DNA of 6,526 nt, taken from an uncultured bacterium (GTDB lineage: Bacteria > Bacteroidota > Ignavibacteria > Ignavibacteriales > Melioribacteraceae). Within the stretch, counting starts at the first letter, position 1, and the number at the start of each line of letters is the position of its first letter. The DNA lies in NCBI GenBank assembly GCA_937936675.1, contig CALDDL010000063.1, positions 1 to 6,526 on the forward strand, in the 5' to 3' direction. Below, piece by piece: positions 1-6,526 of this stretch. The notes below the pieces were generated by a model, which saw only the letters and a program-made list of their open reading frames with translations, was not told where the DNA came from and did not search any database. Both the position numbers and the translations under genes were made by a program.

Positions 1-4
1 ATTT

Positions 5-20
5 CGTTTCACGTGAAACA
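5..20. promoter_or_regulatory. parS: parS centromere site (ParB binding site)
   Basis: The 16 bases read CGTTTCACGTGAAACA. The core GTTTCACGTGAAAC at 6-19 is a perfect 14-bp palindrome. The widely conserved bacterial parS consensus is TGTTNCACGTGAAACA, and only the first base differs here. ParB loads on such sites as a CTP-dependent clamp, and together with ParA this directs segregation of the origin region. The site lies outside coding sequence, downstream of the 3' end of mnmE. In many bacteria mnmE belongs to the origin-proximal cluster that includes parA and parB, so the location fits. The match is seen directly; binding by ParB is inferred from the consensus. Confidence 0.88.
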
Positions 21-103
21 ATTTTTAATAATTATATATAATTTAATTATTTTAATCTTTGCATATAAATTTATTTGTAACATCTCTTTTTAAGTCAAAA
101 TTG
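21..103. other. AT-rich non-coding tract between parS and mnmE
   Basis: This tract is almost entirely A and T over its first 40 bases. It contains a perfect 14-bp AT-only palindrome at 30-43 and an 8-bp inverted repeat (27-34 with 44-51) around it. No open reading frame of useful size, no DnaA box of the TTATCCACA type and no GC-rich hairpin followed by a U-tract is visible, so a classical intrinsic terminator for mnmE cannot be called. It may simply be spacer, or flexible DNA beside the parS site. Confidence 0.5.
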
Positions 104-1459
104 CTACTTCCCTATACAAAACTTTGAAAATATATTATTTAATATATCATCATTTGTAACTTTACCTATTATCTCACTCAGTGAATTTTCTGCATTTCTT
201 AAATCGACAGCTATAAACTCACCCGATAATTTTTCATCGATTGATACTAATGCAGACTCTAATTGCTTTTTTGCTAATTTAAGTGCTTCGAAATGACGAA
301 GATTTGATACTATTGCCGTCTTCTCACTATAATTAGAAGAACCGATCGCTTTTTCATTTAAAAGGTGATATAATTCATTCATACCTAAACCCGTTTTAGC
401 AGATATCTTTACGTCTGCATTAAAATGTTCACCATGCATCAAATCAACTTTATTGAGCACCTTAATAATTCTGTCATCACTCGTTAATTCCAATAACTCA
501 TTATACAAGTCAAGCGAGAATCCCGTTTCGATATCGTTAATAAAAAGAACAACATCGGCAGCTTTAACTGCATCGCGGCTTCTGAATACTCCCTCTTTCT
601 CGATTATATCTTCAGTAAAACGAATTCCTGCAGTATCAAATAATTTATATAAAATTCCATCGATAACAACTTCTTCGCGAATTACATCTCTTGTAGTACC
701 CGGTATTTCGCTTACGATTGCGCGTGATTCCTTAAGCATATAATTAAGAATTGATGACTTGCCAACATTGGGTTTACCGACTAATGCAGCATTAACCCCA
801 TCTCTCATTACTCTACCGAATGAATATGTTTTCAATAGTTCGGAGATCTCATATATAATATTACTTATCGATTCAGCAACTTTCGAAAGAGAAATAAATT
901 CCAATTCCTCTTCGGCAAAATCCAGCTCCAATTCGATGAGTGATGATGTTGTTATAAGCTCTTCTCTAAGTGAATCAACTTTTTGAGAAAGCAAGCCATT
1001 GAGCTGATTCCTTGCGCCTCTAAGCGATGCATCACTTCTTGAATTAATTATATCGGCTACCGCTTCAGCTTGAGCTAAATCTATTCTTCCATTTAAAAAT
1101 GCACGTTTAGTAAATTCTCCCGGCTCGGCTAATCGAACTCCATTATCTAAAAATAAAGAGATAATTTTTTGTACTATTAATTGACTTCCGTGAGTACTTA
1201 TTTCTACCGAGTCTTCGCCAGTATATGAATGAGGCGTTCGGAAAACAGAGACCAACACATCATCAATCTGCTCGCCATCTAATGAAATAATTTTTCCGTA
1301 ATGAATGGTGTGTGAATCGGATTCTGAAATTAATTTCTTTCCTTTAAATATTTTATCTGTTGCCTCAAAACTAAGGGGTCCGCAAACACGAATAATAGAT
1401 AAAGCTCCCACTCCCGCCGGAGTGGCTAATGCAGTTATTGTATCTTCGATTAAAATCAT
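104..1459 (-). CDS. mnmE: tRNA uridine-5-carboxymethylaminomethyl modification GTPase MnmE (TrmE)
   Basis: MnmE is a cytoplasmic, potassium-activated GTPase. With MnmG it installs the (carboxymethyl)aminomethyl group on U34 of tRNAs that read split codon boxes, using a folate-derived one-carbon unit. The 451-residue product has the usual length (about 450). Residues 1-118 form the N-terminal folate-binding domain, followed by the signature GEFTKRAFLNGRIDLAQAEA at 114-133. A helical domain is interrupted by the G domain: P-loop GKPNVGKSS at 228-236, with Asn231 the likely potassium ligand, then GTTRD at 254-258, DTAG at 275-278, the probable catalytic Glu287, NKVD at 336-339 and SAK at 353-355. 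The protein ends in FCIGK, with the conserved Cys448. The ATG start is preceded by a weak purine stretch (AAAAGAGA on the minus strand), and the N-terminus MILIEDTITALATPAG is typical of the family. The stop codon is TAG. The gene diverges from clpB. Its usual partner mnmG is not in the window and could lie to the left, beyond parS. Confidence 0.97.
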   Translation of the reverse strand: MILIEDTITALATPAGVGALSIIRVCGPLSFEATDKIFKGKKLISESDSHTIHYGKIISLDGEQIDDVLVSVFRTPHSYTGEDSVEISTHGSQLIVQKIISLFLDNGVRLAEPGEFTKRAFLNGRIDLAQAEAVADIINSRSDASLRGARNQLNGLLSQKVDSLREELITTSSLIELELDFAEEELEFISLSKVAESISNIIYEISELLKTYSFGRVMRDGVNAALVGKPNVGKSSILNYMLKESRAIVSEIPGTTRDVIREEVVIDGILYKLFDTAGIRFTEDIIEKEGVFRSRDAVKAADVVLFINDIETGFSLDLYNELLELTSDDRIIKVLNKVDLMHGEHFNADVKISAKTGLGMNELYHLLNEKAIGSSNYSEKTAIVSNLRHFEALKLAKKQLESALVSIDEKLSGEFIAVDLRNAENSLSEIIGKVTNDDILNNIFSKFCIGK

Positions 1460-1526
1460 ATTTCTCTTTTAAGAAAATCTTTTAAATTAACAAAATTCGC
1501 CACCATTATCAAATTACGTATATCTA

Positions 1527-1551
1527 TAACTTATTTAATCGTAATAAGTTA
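1527..1551. repeat. perfect 9-bp inverted repeat, candidate operator
   Basis: TAACTTATT at 1527-1535 and its exact reverse complement AATAAGTTA at 1543-1551 are separated by seven bases, and the element lies inside the divergent mnmE-clpB intergenic region. The hexamer TTACGT also occurs twice nearby, at 1514-1519 and 1549-1554, the second copy overlapping the right arm. The symmetry and position suit a dimeric repressor or activator site acting on one or both promoters. No known operator consensus matches. In DNA this AT-rich a chance origin is possible. Confidence 0.4.
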
Positions 1552-1628
1552 CGTCCGATTTATGTTCGAGGAAATGCAATAAAAGAGAATTATAAAAGAA
1601 AATCAATTTAATGTAGTTTATTAATCAA

Positions 1629-1659
1629 TTGACTATTTTTAAGGATAGAAACTTTTAAT
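1629..1659 (+). promoter_or_regulatory. possible clpB promoter (-35/-10-like elements)
   Basis: TTGACT at 1629-1634 resembles a sigma-70-type -35 element, and TTTAAT at 1654-1659 resembles a -10 element. The spacing of 19 bases is longer than the usual 17, and the region is so AT-rich that such matches arise easily. No sigma-32 heat-shock promoter (CTTGAA with CCCCAT) and no canonical CIRCE element are visible. This is a weak call, offered because a promoter for clpB must lie somewhere in 1460-1690. Confidence 0.22.
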
Positions 1660-1696
1660 ACTCATAAATTGTATTATATGAGGTAGGTAATATGAT

Positions 1697-1702
1697 AGGA
1701 GG
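1697..1702 (+). promoter_or_regulatory. strong Shine-Dalgarno site of clpB
   Basis: The hexamer AGGAGG lies five bases before the ATG at 1708. It is a full match to the anti-Shine-Dalgarno sequence and is much stronger than the sites in front of mnmE and of the two genes downstream. It fixes the clpB start and suggests efficient initiation. Confidence 0.85.
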
Positions 1703-1707
1703 ATAAT

Positions 1708-4326
1708 ATGGCAATTGATTTTAATAAGTTTACTGTCAAAGCGCAAGAAACAATTCAAAACGCAATAGAGATAGCCCAAAACTACAATAACCCAACAATT
1801 GAACCGGAACATATATTAGCGGCGATGATTCAAGATCCTGATAATCTCGCTGTCTCTGTAATTCAAAAATCGGGCGGTAATATATCCACCGTTAAAATTA
1901 AGCTTAGCGAATTAATGGAAAAATTACCGAAGGTAACTGGCACAAGCACTAGTATGCCGCAGTTATCACAAGTTACCTCAAAAATTTTAGATAAGGCTGC
2001 CGATGAATCGCGCTCAATGAAAGATGAATATATATCGACTGAACATATACTAATTGCATTAGCCGATTCGAGCACGCCATCATCACAGCTACTAAAAAAT
2101 AATGGAATTACAAAAAATATAATTCTTGCCGCATTAAAAGATATTCGAGGCAATCAAAGAGTAACGTCTCAAAATCCTGAAGAAACTTATCAAGCATTAA
2201 AAAAATATGGAAGAGACTTGAATGAACTTGCTCGAACCGGAAAACTTGATCCTGTTATCGGACGAGACGAAGAAATCAGAAGAGTACTTCAAGTGCTCTC
2301 GAGACGAACAAAAAATAATCCTGTATTAATCGGTGAACCCGGAGTGGGCAAAACCGCAATTGCAGAGGGACTTGCTCATAGAATAATTTCAGGAGACGTT
2401 CCCGAATCATTAAAAACAAAAAAAATAGTCGCTCTCGATCTCGGAGCTTTAGTAGCCGGTGCTCAATACCGCGGACAATTTGAAGAGAGAATTAAAGCAG
2501 TTGTAAAAGAGGTTCAAGATTCCGCAGGCGAAGTAATTCTATTTATTGATGAGCTTCATCAGCTCGTGGGTGCAGGCAGAACCGATGGTGCTATGGATGC
2601 AGCTAATATATTAAAACCCGCATTAGCACGAGGCGAGCTTCATACAATCGGAGCCACCACACTTGATGAATATAGAAAATATATAGAAAAAGATGCTGCA
2701 TTAGAAAGAAGATTTCAACCTGTAATGGTAAATGAACCATCCGAAGAAGATGCTATCTCTATTCTAAGAGGATTGAAAGAACGTTACGAGGTTCATCACG
2801 GAGTACGCATTACCGATGGAGCAATCGTAGCAGCAGTTCAATTATCCAATAGATATATCTCCGATCGCTTCCTGCCCGATAAAGCAATTGATCTTATCGA
2901 TGAATCGGCTTCTAAACTTAGAATCGAAATCGATTCAATGCCCGAGGAATTAGATACAATCGAACGAAAAGTAAAGCAGCTCGAAATCGAAAGAGAAGCA
3001 CTAAAAAGAGAACGAGATGAAAATTCACAAATTCGCTTAACTGAACTTCAAAAAGAATTAAGCGGACTTGAAGAAGAAAGAAATATTTTCCGTCTTCATT
3101 GGCAGAGAGAAAAAGAAAAAATTCAGACAATCCGCAAAATGAAAAGCGATATCGAGAAAGTAAAAATCGATGCCGATAAATATGAACGGGAAGGCAATCT
3201 TGGTAAAGTTGCCGAATTGCGATATGGAGTAATTAATGACCTTGAAAAAAAATTAAAACAAGAAACCGAAGAGCTCGCATCGATCCAAGAAAATACAAAA
3301 ATGCTTAAAGAAGAAGTTGACGCTGAGGATATCGCGGAGGTAGTTGCTAAGTGGACTGGAATACCAGTAAGCCGAATGCTCGAAAGCGAACGAATGAAAT
3401 TAATTCGTCTCGAAGATGAACTTCATAAAAGAGTTGTCGGACAAAAAGAAGCTGTCTATGCGGTATCAAACGCTATCCGAAGATCGCGTGCAGGATTGCA
3501 GGATGCAAATAAACCGATCGGTTCTTTTATCTTTCTCGGTACCACAGGAGTTGGAAAAACCGAGCTTGCTCGTGCATTAGCTGAATTTCTTTTTAATGAT
3601 GAGCATTCGATGATCCGAATAGATATGTCAGAATATATGGAGAAGTTTTCTGTAAGCCGTCTGATTGGTGCCCCTCCCGGTTACGTAGGTTATGATGAAG
3701 GTGGTCAATTAACCGAAGCTGTAAGAAGAAAACCATATTCGGTTGTATTGCTTGATGAGATTGAAAAAGCACATCCCGATGTTTATAATGTTCTTCTTCA
3801 AGTTTTAGATGAGGGACGCTTGACCGATAATCAAGGAAGAACCGTTGATTTCAAAAATACAATTATCATTATGACATCAAATCTCGGTTCGCAATTAATT
3901 CAGGAAAAACTTAGTTTAATTTCAGAAGAAAATATTGATAAGGTAATGGGTGAACTTCGTATTGATCTTTCTGAATTACTCAAACGCACTATTCGTCCAG
4001 AGTTTCTTAATCGTATAGATGAGATAGTATTATTCAAACCATTATTGAAATCGGAATTAAAAGAGATAATCGATATTCAACTTACACGAGTAGGCAGAAT
4101 GCTCGCAGAAAAAAATCTTTCACTCGAAGTATATGATGAAGCAAAAGATTTTCTATTGCAGATTGGGTATGATATCACTTATGGCGCAAGACCATTAAAA
4201 CGAACGATACAAAAATATTTAATAAATCCATTATCAGCGGAACTGCTAATGAATAACTATACTGCCGGTGATACTATTGCAGTAACATATCCCGGAGCGG
4301 GTAAATTAGAGTTCAGGAAAAAATAA
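1708..4326 (+). CDS. clpB: ATP-dependent chaperone/disaggregase ClpB (Hsp100)
   Basis: ClpB is a cytoplasmic hexameric AAA+ machine. It pulls polypeptides out of heat-induced aggregates through its central pore, working with DnaK, DnaJ and GrpE. The product is 872 residues, a normal length. Residues 1-148 are the double Clp N-terminal repeat. NBD1 has Walker A GEPGVGKT at 209-216, pore tyrosine Tyr254 (YRGQFEER), Walker B Asp281-Glu282 and arginines 334-335. A long coiled-coil middle domain spans about 411-530 and includes EGNLGKVAELRYG ending at Gly507; this domain separates ClpB from ClpA and ClpC. NBD2 has Walker A GTTGVGKT at 611-618, pore Tyr659 (GAPPGYVGYDEGG), Walker B Asp683-Glu684, Arg769 (RPEFLNRIDE) and sensor-2 Arg828 (GAR). 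No ClpP-binding loop is seen, as expected for a disaggregase. No in-frame ATG, GTG or TTG lies near residue 150, where E. coli starts its short isoform. The gene is probably stress-induced, and the transporter gene follows without a gap. Confidence 0.98.
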   Translation: MAIDFNKFTVKAQETIQNAIEIAQNYNNPTIEPEHILAAMIQDPDNLAVSVIQKSGGNISTVKIKLSELMEKLPKVTGTSTSMPQLSQVTSKILDKAADESRSMKDEYISTEHILIALADSSTPSSQLLKNNGITKNIILAALKDIRGNQRVTSQNPEETYQALKKYGRDLNELARTGKLDPVIGRDEEIRRVLQVLSRRTKNNPVLIGEPGVGKTAIAEGLAHRIISGDVPESLKTKKIVALDLGALVAGAQYRGQFEERIKAVVKEVQDSAGEVILFIDELHQLVGAGRTDGAMDAANILKPALARGELHTIGATTLDEYRKYIEKDAALERRFQPVMVNEPSEEDAISILRGLKERYEVHHGVRITDGAIVAAVQLSNRYISDRFLPDKAIDLIDESASKLRIEIDSMPEELDTIERKVKQLEIEREALKRERDENSQIRLTELQKELSGLEEERNIFRLHWQREKEKIQTIRKMKSDIEKVKIDADKYEREGNLGKVAELRYGVINDLEKKLKQETEELASIQENTKMLKEEVDAEDIAEVVAKWTGIPVSRMLESERMKLIRLEDELHKRVVGQKEAVYAVSNAIRRSRAGLQDANKPIGSFIFLGTTGVGKTELARALAEFLFNDEHSMIRIDMSEYMEKFSVSRLIGAPPGYVGYDEGGQLTEAVRRKPYSVVLLDEIEKAHPDVYNVLLQVLDEGRLTDNQGRTVDFKNTIIIMTSNLGSQLIQEKLSLISEENIDKVMGELRIDLSELLKRTIRPEFLNRIDEIVLFKPLLKSELKEIIDIQLTRVGRMLAEKNLSLEVYDEAKDFLLQIGYDITYGARPLKRTIQKYLINPLSAELLMNNYTAGDTIAVTYPGAGKLEFRKK
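4315..4318 (+). promoter_or_regulatory. AGGA Shine-Dalgarno site supporting the TTG start at 4327
   Basis: AGGA inside the last codons of clpB sits eight bases before the TTG at 4327. The next in-frame ATG, at 4363, has only pyrimidine-rich sequence in front of it, so this site favours the TTG as the true start. Confidence 0.5.
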
Positions 4327-5208
4327 TTGCTTAAAAATTCTCTCGTTTTTATCTCGATTTTTATGGGAGTGCTCTTTCCGTTCGGGCATTCCTATACATA
4401 TTTAATTCAATATTTTCTTATGGTAATGCTCTTCTGGGCATTTCTCGAAATCGATTTTTCAGGTAATCCATTCGATAGAAAACAGTTTTATCTTGTTGCC
4501 GCCAATATTATAACTCCCTTATTTTGGTATTATATAATTCTTCCATTTAATAGCACATTGGCATTGGTCGCATTCGTTGCGGCATTAGCACCTACGGCAA
4601 TAGCATCGGCTACTCTTGTAAGCATCCTCAATAAAAATATAAAGTTCACTACCGTTTATGTAATGATCTCAAATTTTGCAATGAGTATCGGAGCTTCGTT
4701 TCTTCTTCCTCTTGTAGTTTCAAAATCGATTCAAATATCTGTAATTGATGTCCTTTTACCTTCGCTTCAGGTGGTGGGATATCCTTTAATACTTGCGCTT
4801 ATTATCGATAAATATCTCCCTTCATTTGCAAATTATATGATTCAAAGAAAAGGGAATGCATATTTCCTTTTAATAATTAATTTATATCTAGCCTCTTCAA
4901 AGGCATCCCATTTTATTGTTACCGAATATACCGGTCCCATCTATTTTATCTTTTTTATTGGAATCGCAATTTCGATAATCGCTTTTATAAATTTTGCAAT
5001 CGGTAAAAAAATTGGCGGTTCTGATCTAAGATTAGAATGCGGTCAGGGTCTCGGTCAAAAAAATAATTCATTTACAATCTGGATTGCATTAACATTCTTA
5101 AGTCCCTTAGCTGCTCTTGGACCGATATTTTATCTTTTTTTTCAAAATACTTATATTAGTTATTTGCTTCATAAACATCGACACGATATAGGCATTCGCA
5201 TAAAATGA
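4327..5208 (+). CDS. BASS/SBF-like (bile acid:sodium symporter family) membrane transporter
   Basis: This is a 293-residue, very hydrophobic inner-membrane protein with about nine or ten predicted helices. The length, helix pattern and two motif regions resemble the bile acid:sodium symporter superfamily. The first is LAPTAIASATLVSILNKN (87-104), matching the early Pro/Ser-rich crossover helix. The second is ECGQGLGQKNNSFT (237-250), followed by a helix with Pro260 and Pro266, matching the second crossover region. Members co-transport sodium with organic anions or small metabolites; the substrate here cannot be told. In most BASS proteins the second motif reads roughly E-x-G-x-Q-N-S. Here the Glu is five residues further upstream of the Asn-Ser pair, so sodium coupling is uncertain. 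Translation begins at TTG directly after the clpB stop, and the stop codon before it excludes any earlier start. The alternative ATG at residue 13 would cut into the first helix. The gene overlaps the next one by four bases. Family assignment is by eye. Confidence 0.68.
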   Translation: MLKNSLVFISIFMGVLFPFGHSYTYLIQYFLMVMLFWAFLEIDFSGNPFDRKQFYLVAANIITPLFWYYIILPFNSTLALVAFVAALAPTAIASATLVSILNKNIKFTTVYVMISNFAMSIGASFLLPLVVSKSIQISVIDVLLPSLQVVGYPLILALIIDKYLPSFANYMIQRKGNAYFLLIINLYLASSKASHFIVTEYTGPIYFIFFIGIAISIIAFINFAIGKKIGGSDLRLECGQGLGQKNNSFTIWIALTFLSPLAALGPIFYLFFQNTYISYLLHKHRHDIGIRIK

Positions 5209-6526
5209 AAATGAAATATATTACTCGCACGGTTTGGATATTATCAGTTATTAGTTTGTTTACCGATATGGCGAGTGAAATGCTTTATCCCATTATGCCG
5301 ATTTACCTAAAGAGTATTGGATTTACGATTTTTCTTATCGGAATACTTGAAGGAGCGGCAGAAGCTACTGCCGGATTAAGCAAAGGATATTTCGGCAAAC
5401 TTTCTGATTCATTAGAAAGACGAGCACCATTTGTCCAACTTGGTTATTCTCTCAGTGCTATTGCAAAACCGATGATGGCGATATTTATTCATCCGATCGG
5501 AATTTTTATTGCTCGAACTATGGATCGATTCGGCAAGGGAATCAGAACCGGCGCTCGTGATGCAATTCTTTCCGATGAAGCAACTCCGCAAACAAAAGGA
5601 AAAATATTCGGATTCCACCGTTCAATGGATACTCTCGGTGCGGTCATAGGTCCTCTATTCGCATTAATCTATCTTTCCTACTATCCCGAAAATTATACTA
5701 CACTTTTTCTTATTGCATTCATTCCGGGCTTAATGGCTATCGCCTCTTCTTTCCTTATTAAGGATAAAAAGAAAGGGCGAGTGGAAGACTTCATTAGTGA
5801 AGAAGGGCGAGCTTATTCAGATAAAAATCAGAGAGAAAATATTTCTTCCGCATTTTCGCAAAATGAGAGTAATCCTTCCAACAAAAACGAAGATGTAGAA
5901 AACATTGAAGATAGAAATGACGAGACTTCTTCCGGAATTAACTCGAATGAACGCATAAAAATCCCCTCTATATTTTCATTCTTAAAATATTGGAAGACTA
6001 GTCCTGCTCTATATAAAAAAATTGTCATCGGTTTATTGGCATTCACACTTTTCAATAGTTCTGATCTATTTTTATTGCTGCGGATTAAAGATGCGGGCTT
6101 GAACGATACTTCTGTTATCGGAGTATATATTTTTTATAATCTCATTTATGCGCTCGTATCGTTTCCGCTCGGGATGCTTGCCGATAAGATCGGACTTAAA
6201 AAAGTGTTGGTCGGCGGACTTATTATCTTTGCAATAGTTTATTTTGGTATGTCTATAAACTCCTCAATCTATTATTACCTCTTCCTCTTCTTGTTGTATG
6301 GAATATATGCAGCGGCAACAGAAGGAATTTCCAAAGCGTGGATTAGTAATATTACGGATAAAAAAGATACCGCCACCGCTATCGGAACATTCACAGCATT
6401 CCAAAGCATCTTTACCATGATCGCAAGCTCGCTTGCGGGATTTATTTGGTACGAGTTCGGCGCGCAGGTTTTATTTATCTCCACCGCCTTAGCCGTTGTA
6501 TGCGTAGTTCTCTATTTCCTTCTTGC
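5205..6526 (+). CDS. major facilitator superfamily transporter, 3' end missing
   Basis: The frame is open from the ATG at 5205 to the window edge, giving 440 residues without a stop; only the last part of helix 12 and the C-terminus should be missing. It is a polytopic inner-membrane carrier. The N-terminal half begins with a helix containing TDMASEMLYPIMPIYLKSIG (20-39), then MFS motif A GKLSDSLERR (64-73) and the loop segment DRFGKGIRTGARDAILSDE (107-125), typical of a broad MFS_1 group in Bacteroidota-like bacteria and archaea. The second motif A is GMLADKIGLKK (323-333). Between the halves, residues about 186-252 form a long charged loop rich in Asn, Ser, Glu and Asp. The ATG overlaps the stop of the transporter gene before it (ATGA, 5205-5208) and no Shine-Dalgarno site is visible, so translational coupling is likely. 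A second ATG at 5211 is a possible alternative start. The substrate is unknown; drug or metabolite export are both plausible. Confidence 0.88.
   Translation, partial: MKMKYITRTVWILSVISLFTDMASEMLYPIMPIYLKSIGFTIFLIGILEGAAEATAGLSKGYFGKLSDSLERRAPFVQLGYSLSAIAKPMMAIFIHPIGIFIARTMDRFGKGIRTGARDAILSDEATPQTKGKIFGFHRSMDTLGAVIGPLFALIYLSYYPENYTTLFLIAFIPGLMAIASSFLIKDKKKGRVEDFISEEGRAYSDKNQRENISSAFSQNESNPSNKNEDVENIEDRNDETSSGINSNERIKIPSIFSFLKYWKTSPALYKKIVIGLLAFTLFNSSDLFLLLRIKDAGLNDTSVIGVYIFYNLIYALVSFPLGMLADKIGLKKVLVGGLIIFAIVYFGMSINSSIYYYLFLFLLYGIYAAATEGISKAWISNITDKKDTATAIGTFTAFQSIFTMIASSLAGFIWYEFGAQVLFISTALAVVCVVLYFLL

Noticed and set aside
27..51. AT-only inverted repeat as an intrinsic terminator of mnmE
   Set aside because: The stem has no G-C pairs and is not followed by a U-tract in the direction of mnmE transcription, so it would be a poor terminator.
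453..986. Plus-strand open frames of 96 and 75 codons within mnmE
   Set aside because: They lie antisense to the intact, strongly conserved mnmE, are Ser/Ile-rich reverse-complement shadows and have no supporting start context.
1562..1582. Six-codon ORF (MFEEMQ) in the mnmE-clpB intergenic region
   Set aside because: Too short, no Shine-Dalgarno site and no attenuator-like structure after it.
1692..1706. Four-codon mini-ORF (ATG ATA GGA GGA TAA) overlapping the clpB Shine-Dalgarno site
   Set aside because: It has no ribosome-binding site of its own, and in such AT-rich sequence an ATG and a TAA near a Shine-Dalgarno site are easily coincidental. A leader role cannot be supported.
1460..1707. 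Canonical CIRCE or sigma-32 promoter in front of clpB
   Set aside because: Neither TTAGCACTC-N9-GAGTGCTAA nor CTTGAA/CCCCAT elements could be found on reading the region; only degenerate or unrelated repeats are present.
1863..3130. Minus-strand open frames of 96 and 70 codons within clpB
   Set aside because: They are antisense shadows of clpB. The second is Phe/Leu-rich because it mirrors the Glu/Lys-rich coiled coil.
5412..6484. Three minus-strand open frames of 68-75 codons near the right end
   Set aside because: All lie opposite the continuous plus-strand MFS reading frame, which has clear family motifs from start to edge.

Overview
This AT-rich window looks like ordinary bacterial chromosome. 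It holds two conserved housekeeping genes facing away from each other and a run of co-directional genes behind the second. The protein sequences and the weak or absent Shine-Dalgarno sites at several starts would fit the Bacteroidota/Chlorobiota/Ignavibacteriota group. That placement is an impression, not a demonstrated assignment.

Layout, left to right. Bases 5-20 carry a near-perfect parS centromere site, the ParB binding sequence, followed by a very AT-rich non-coding tract up to about base 100. The minus-strand gene at 104-1459 is mnmE, the tRNA-modification GTPase, with all its GTPase motifs and the terminal Cys-Ile-Gly-Lys intact. A 248-base divergent intergenic region (1460-1707) holds a perfect 9-bp inverted repeat, a second weaker repeat and a strong Shine-Dalgarno site for the next gene. 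On the plus strand, 1708-4326 is a complete clpB, the ATP-dependent disaggregase. A BASS/SBF-like membrane transporter (4327-5208) starts with TTG directly after the clpB stop codon. A major facilitator superfamily transporter begins at 5205 through an ATGA overlap and runs off the right edge at 6526 without a stop.

How they work together. MnmE and parS belong to the gene neighbourhood that in many bacteria lies near the replication origin (mnmE, mnmG, rsmG, parA, parB), so the window probably lies in the origin-proximal part of the chromosome and the segregation genes may be just to the left. The three plus-strand genes have no gaps between them and are very likely co-transcribed and translationally coupled, although no functional link between ClpB and the two transporters can be read from the sequence. 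I found no mobile element, CRISPR array, RNA gene or convincing new multi-gene system. The points most worth a second look are the parS site, the inverted repeats between mnmE and clpB, the clpB-transporter coupling, the unusual conserved motif of the BASS-like protein and the long hydrophilic loop in the MFS protein.
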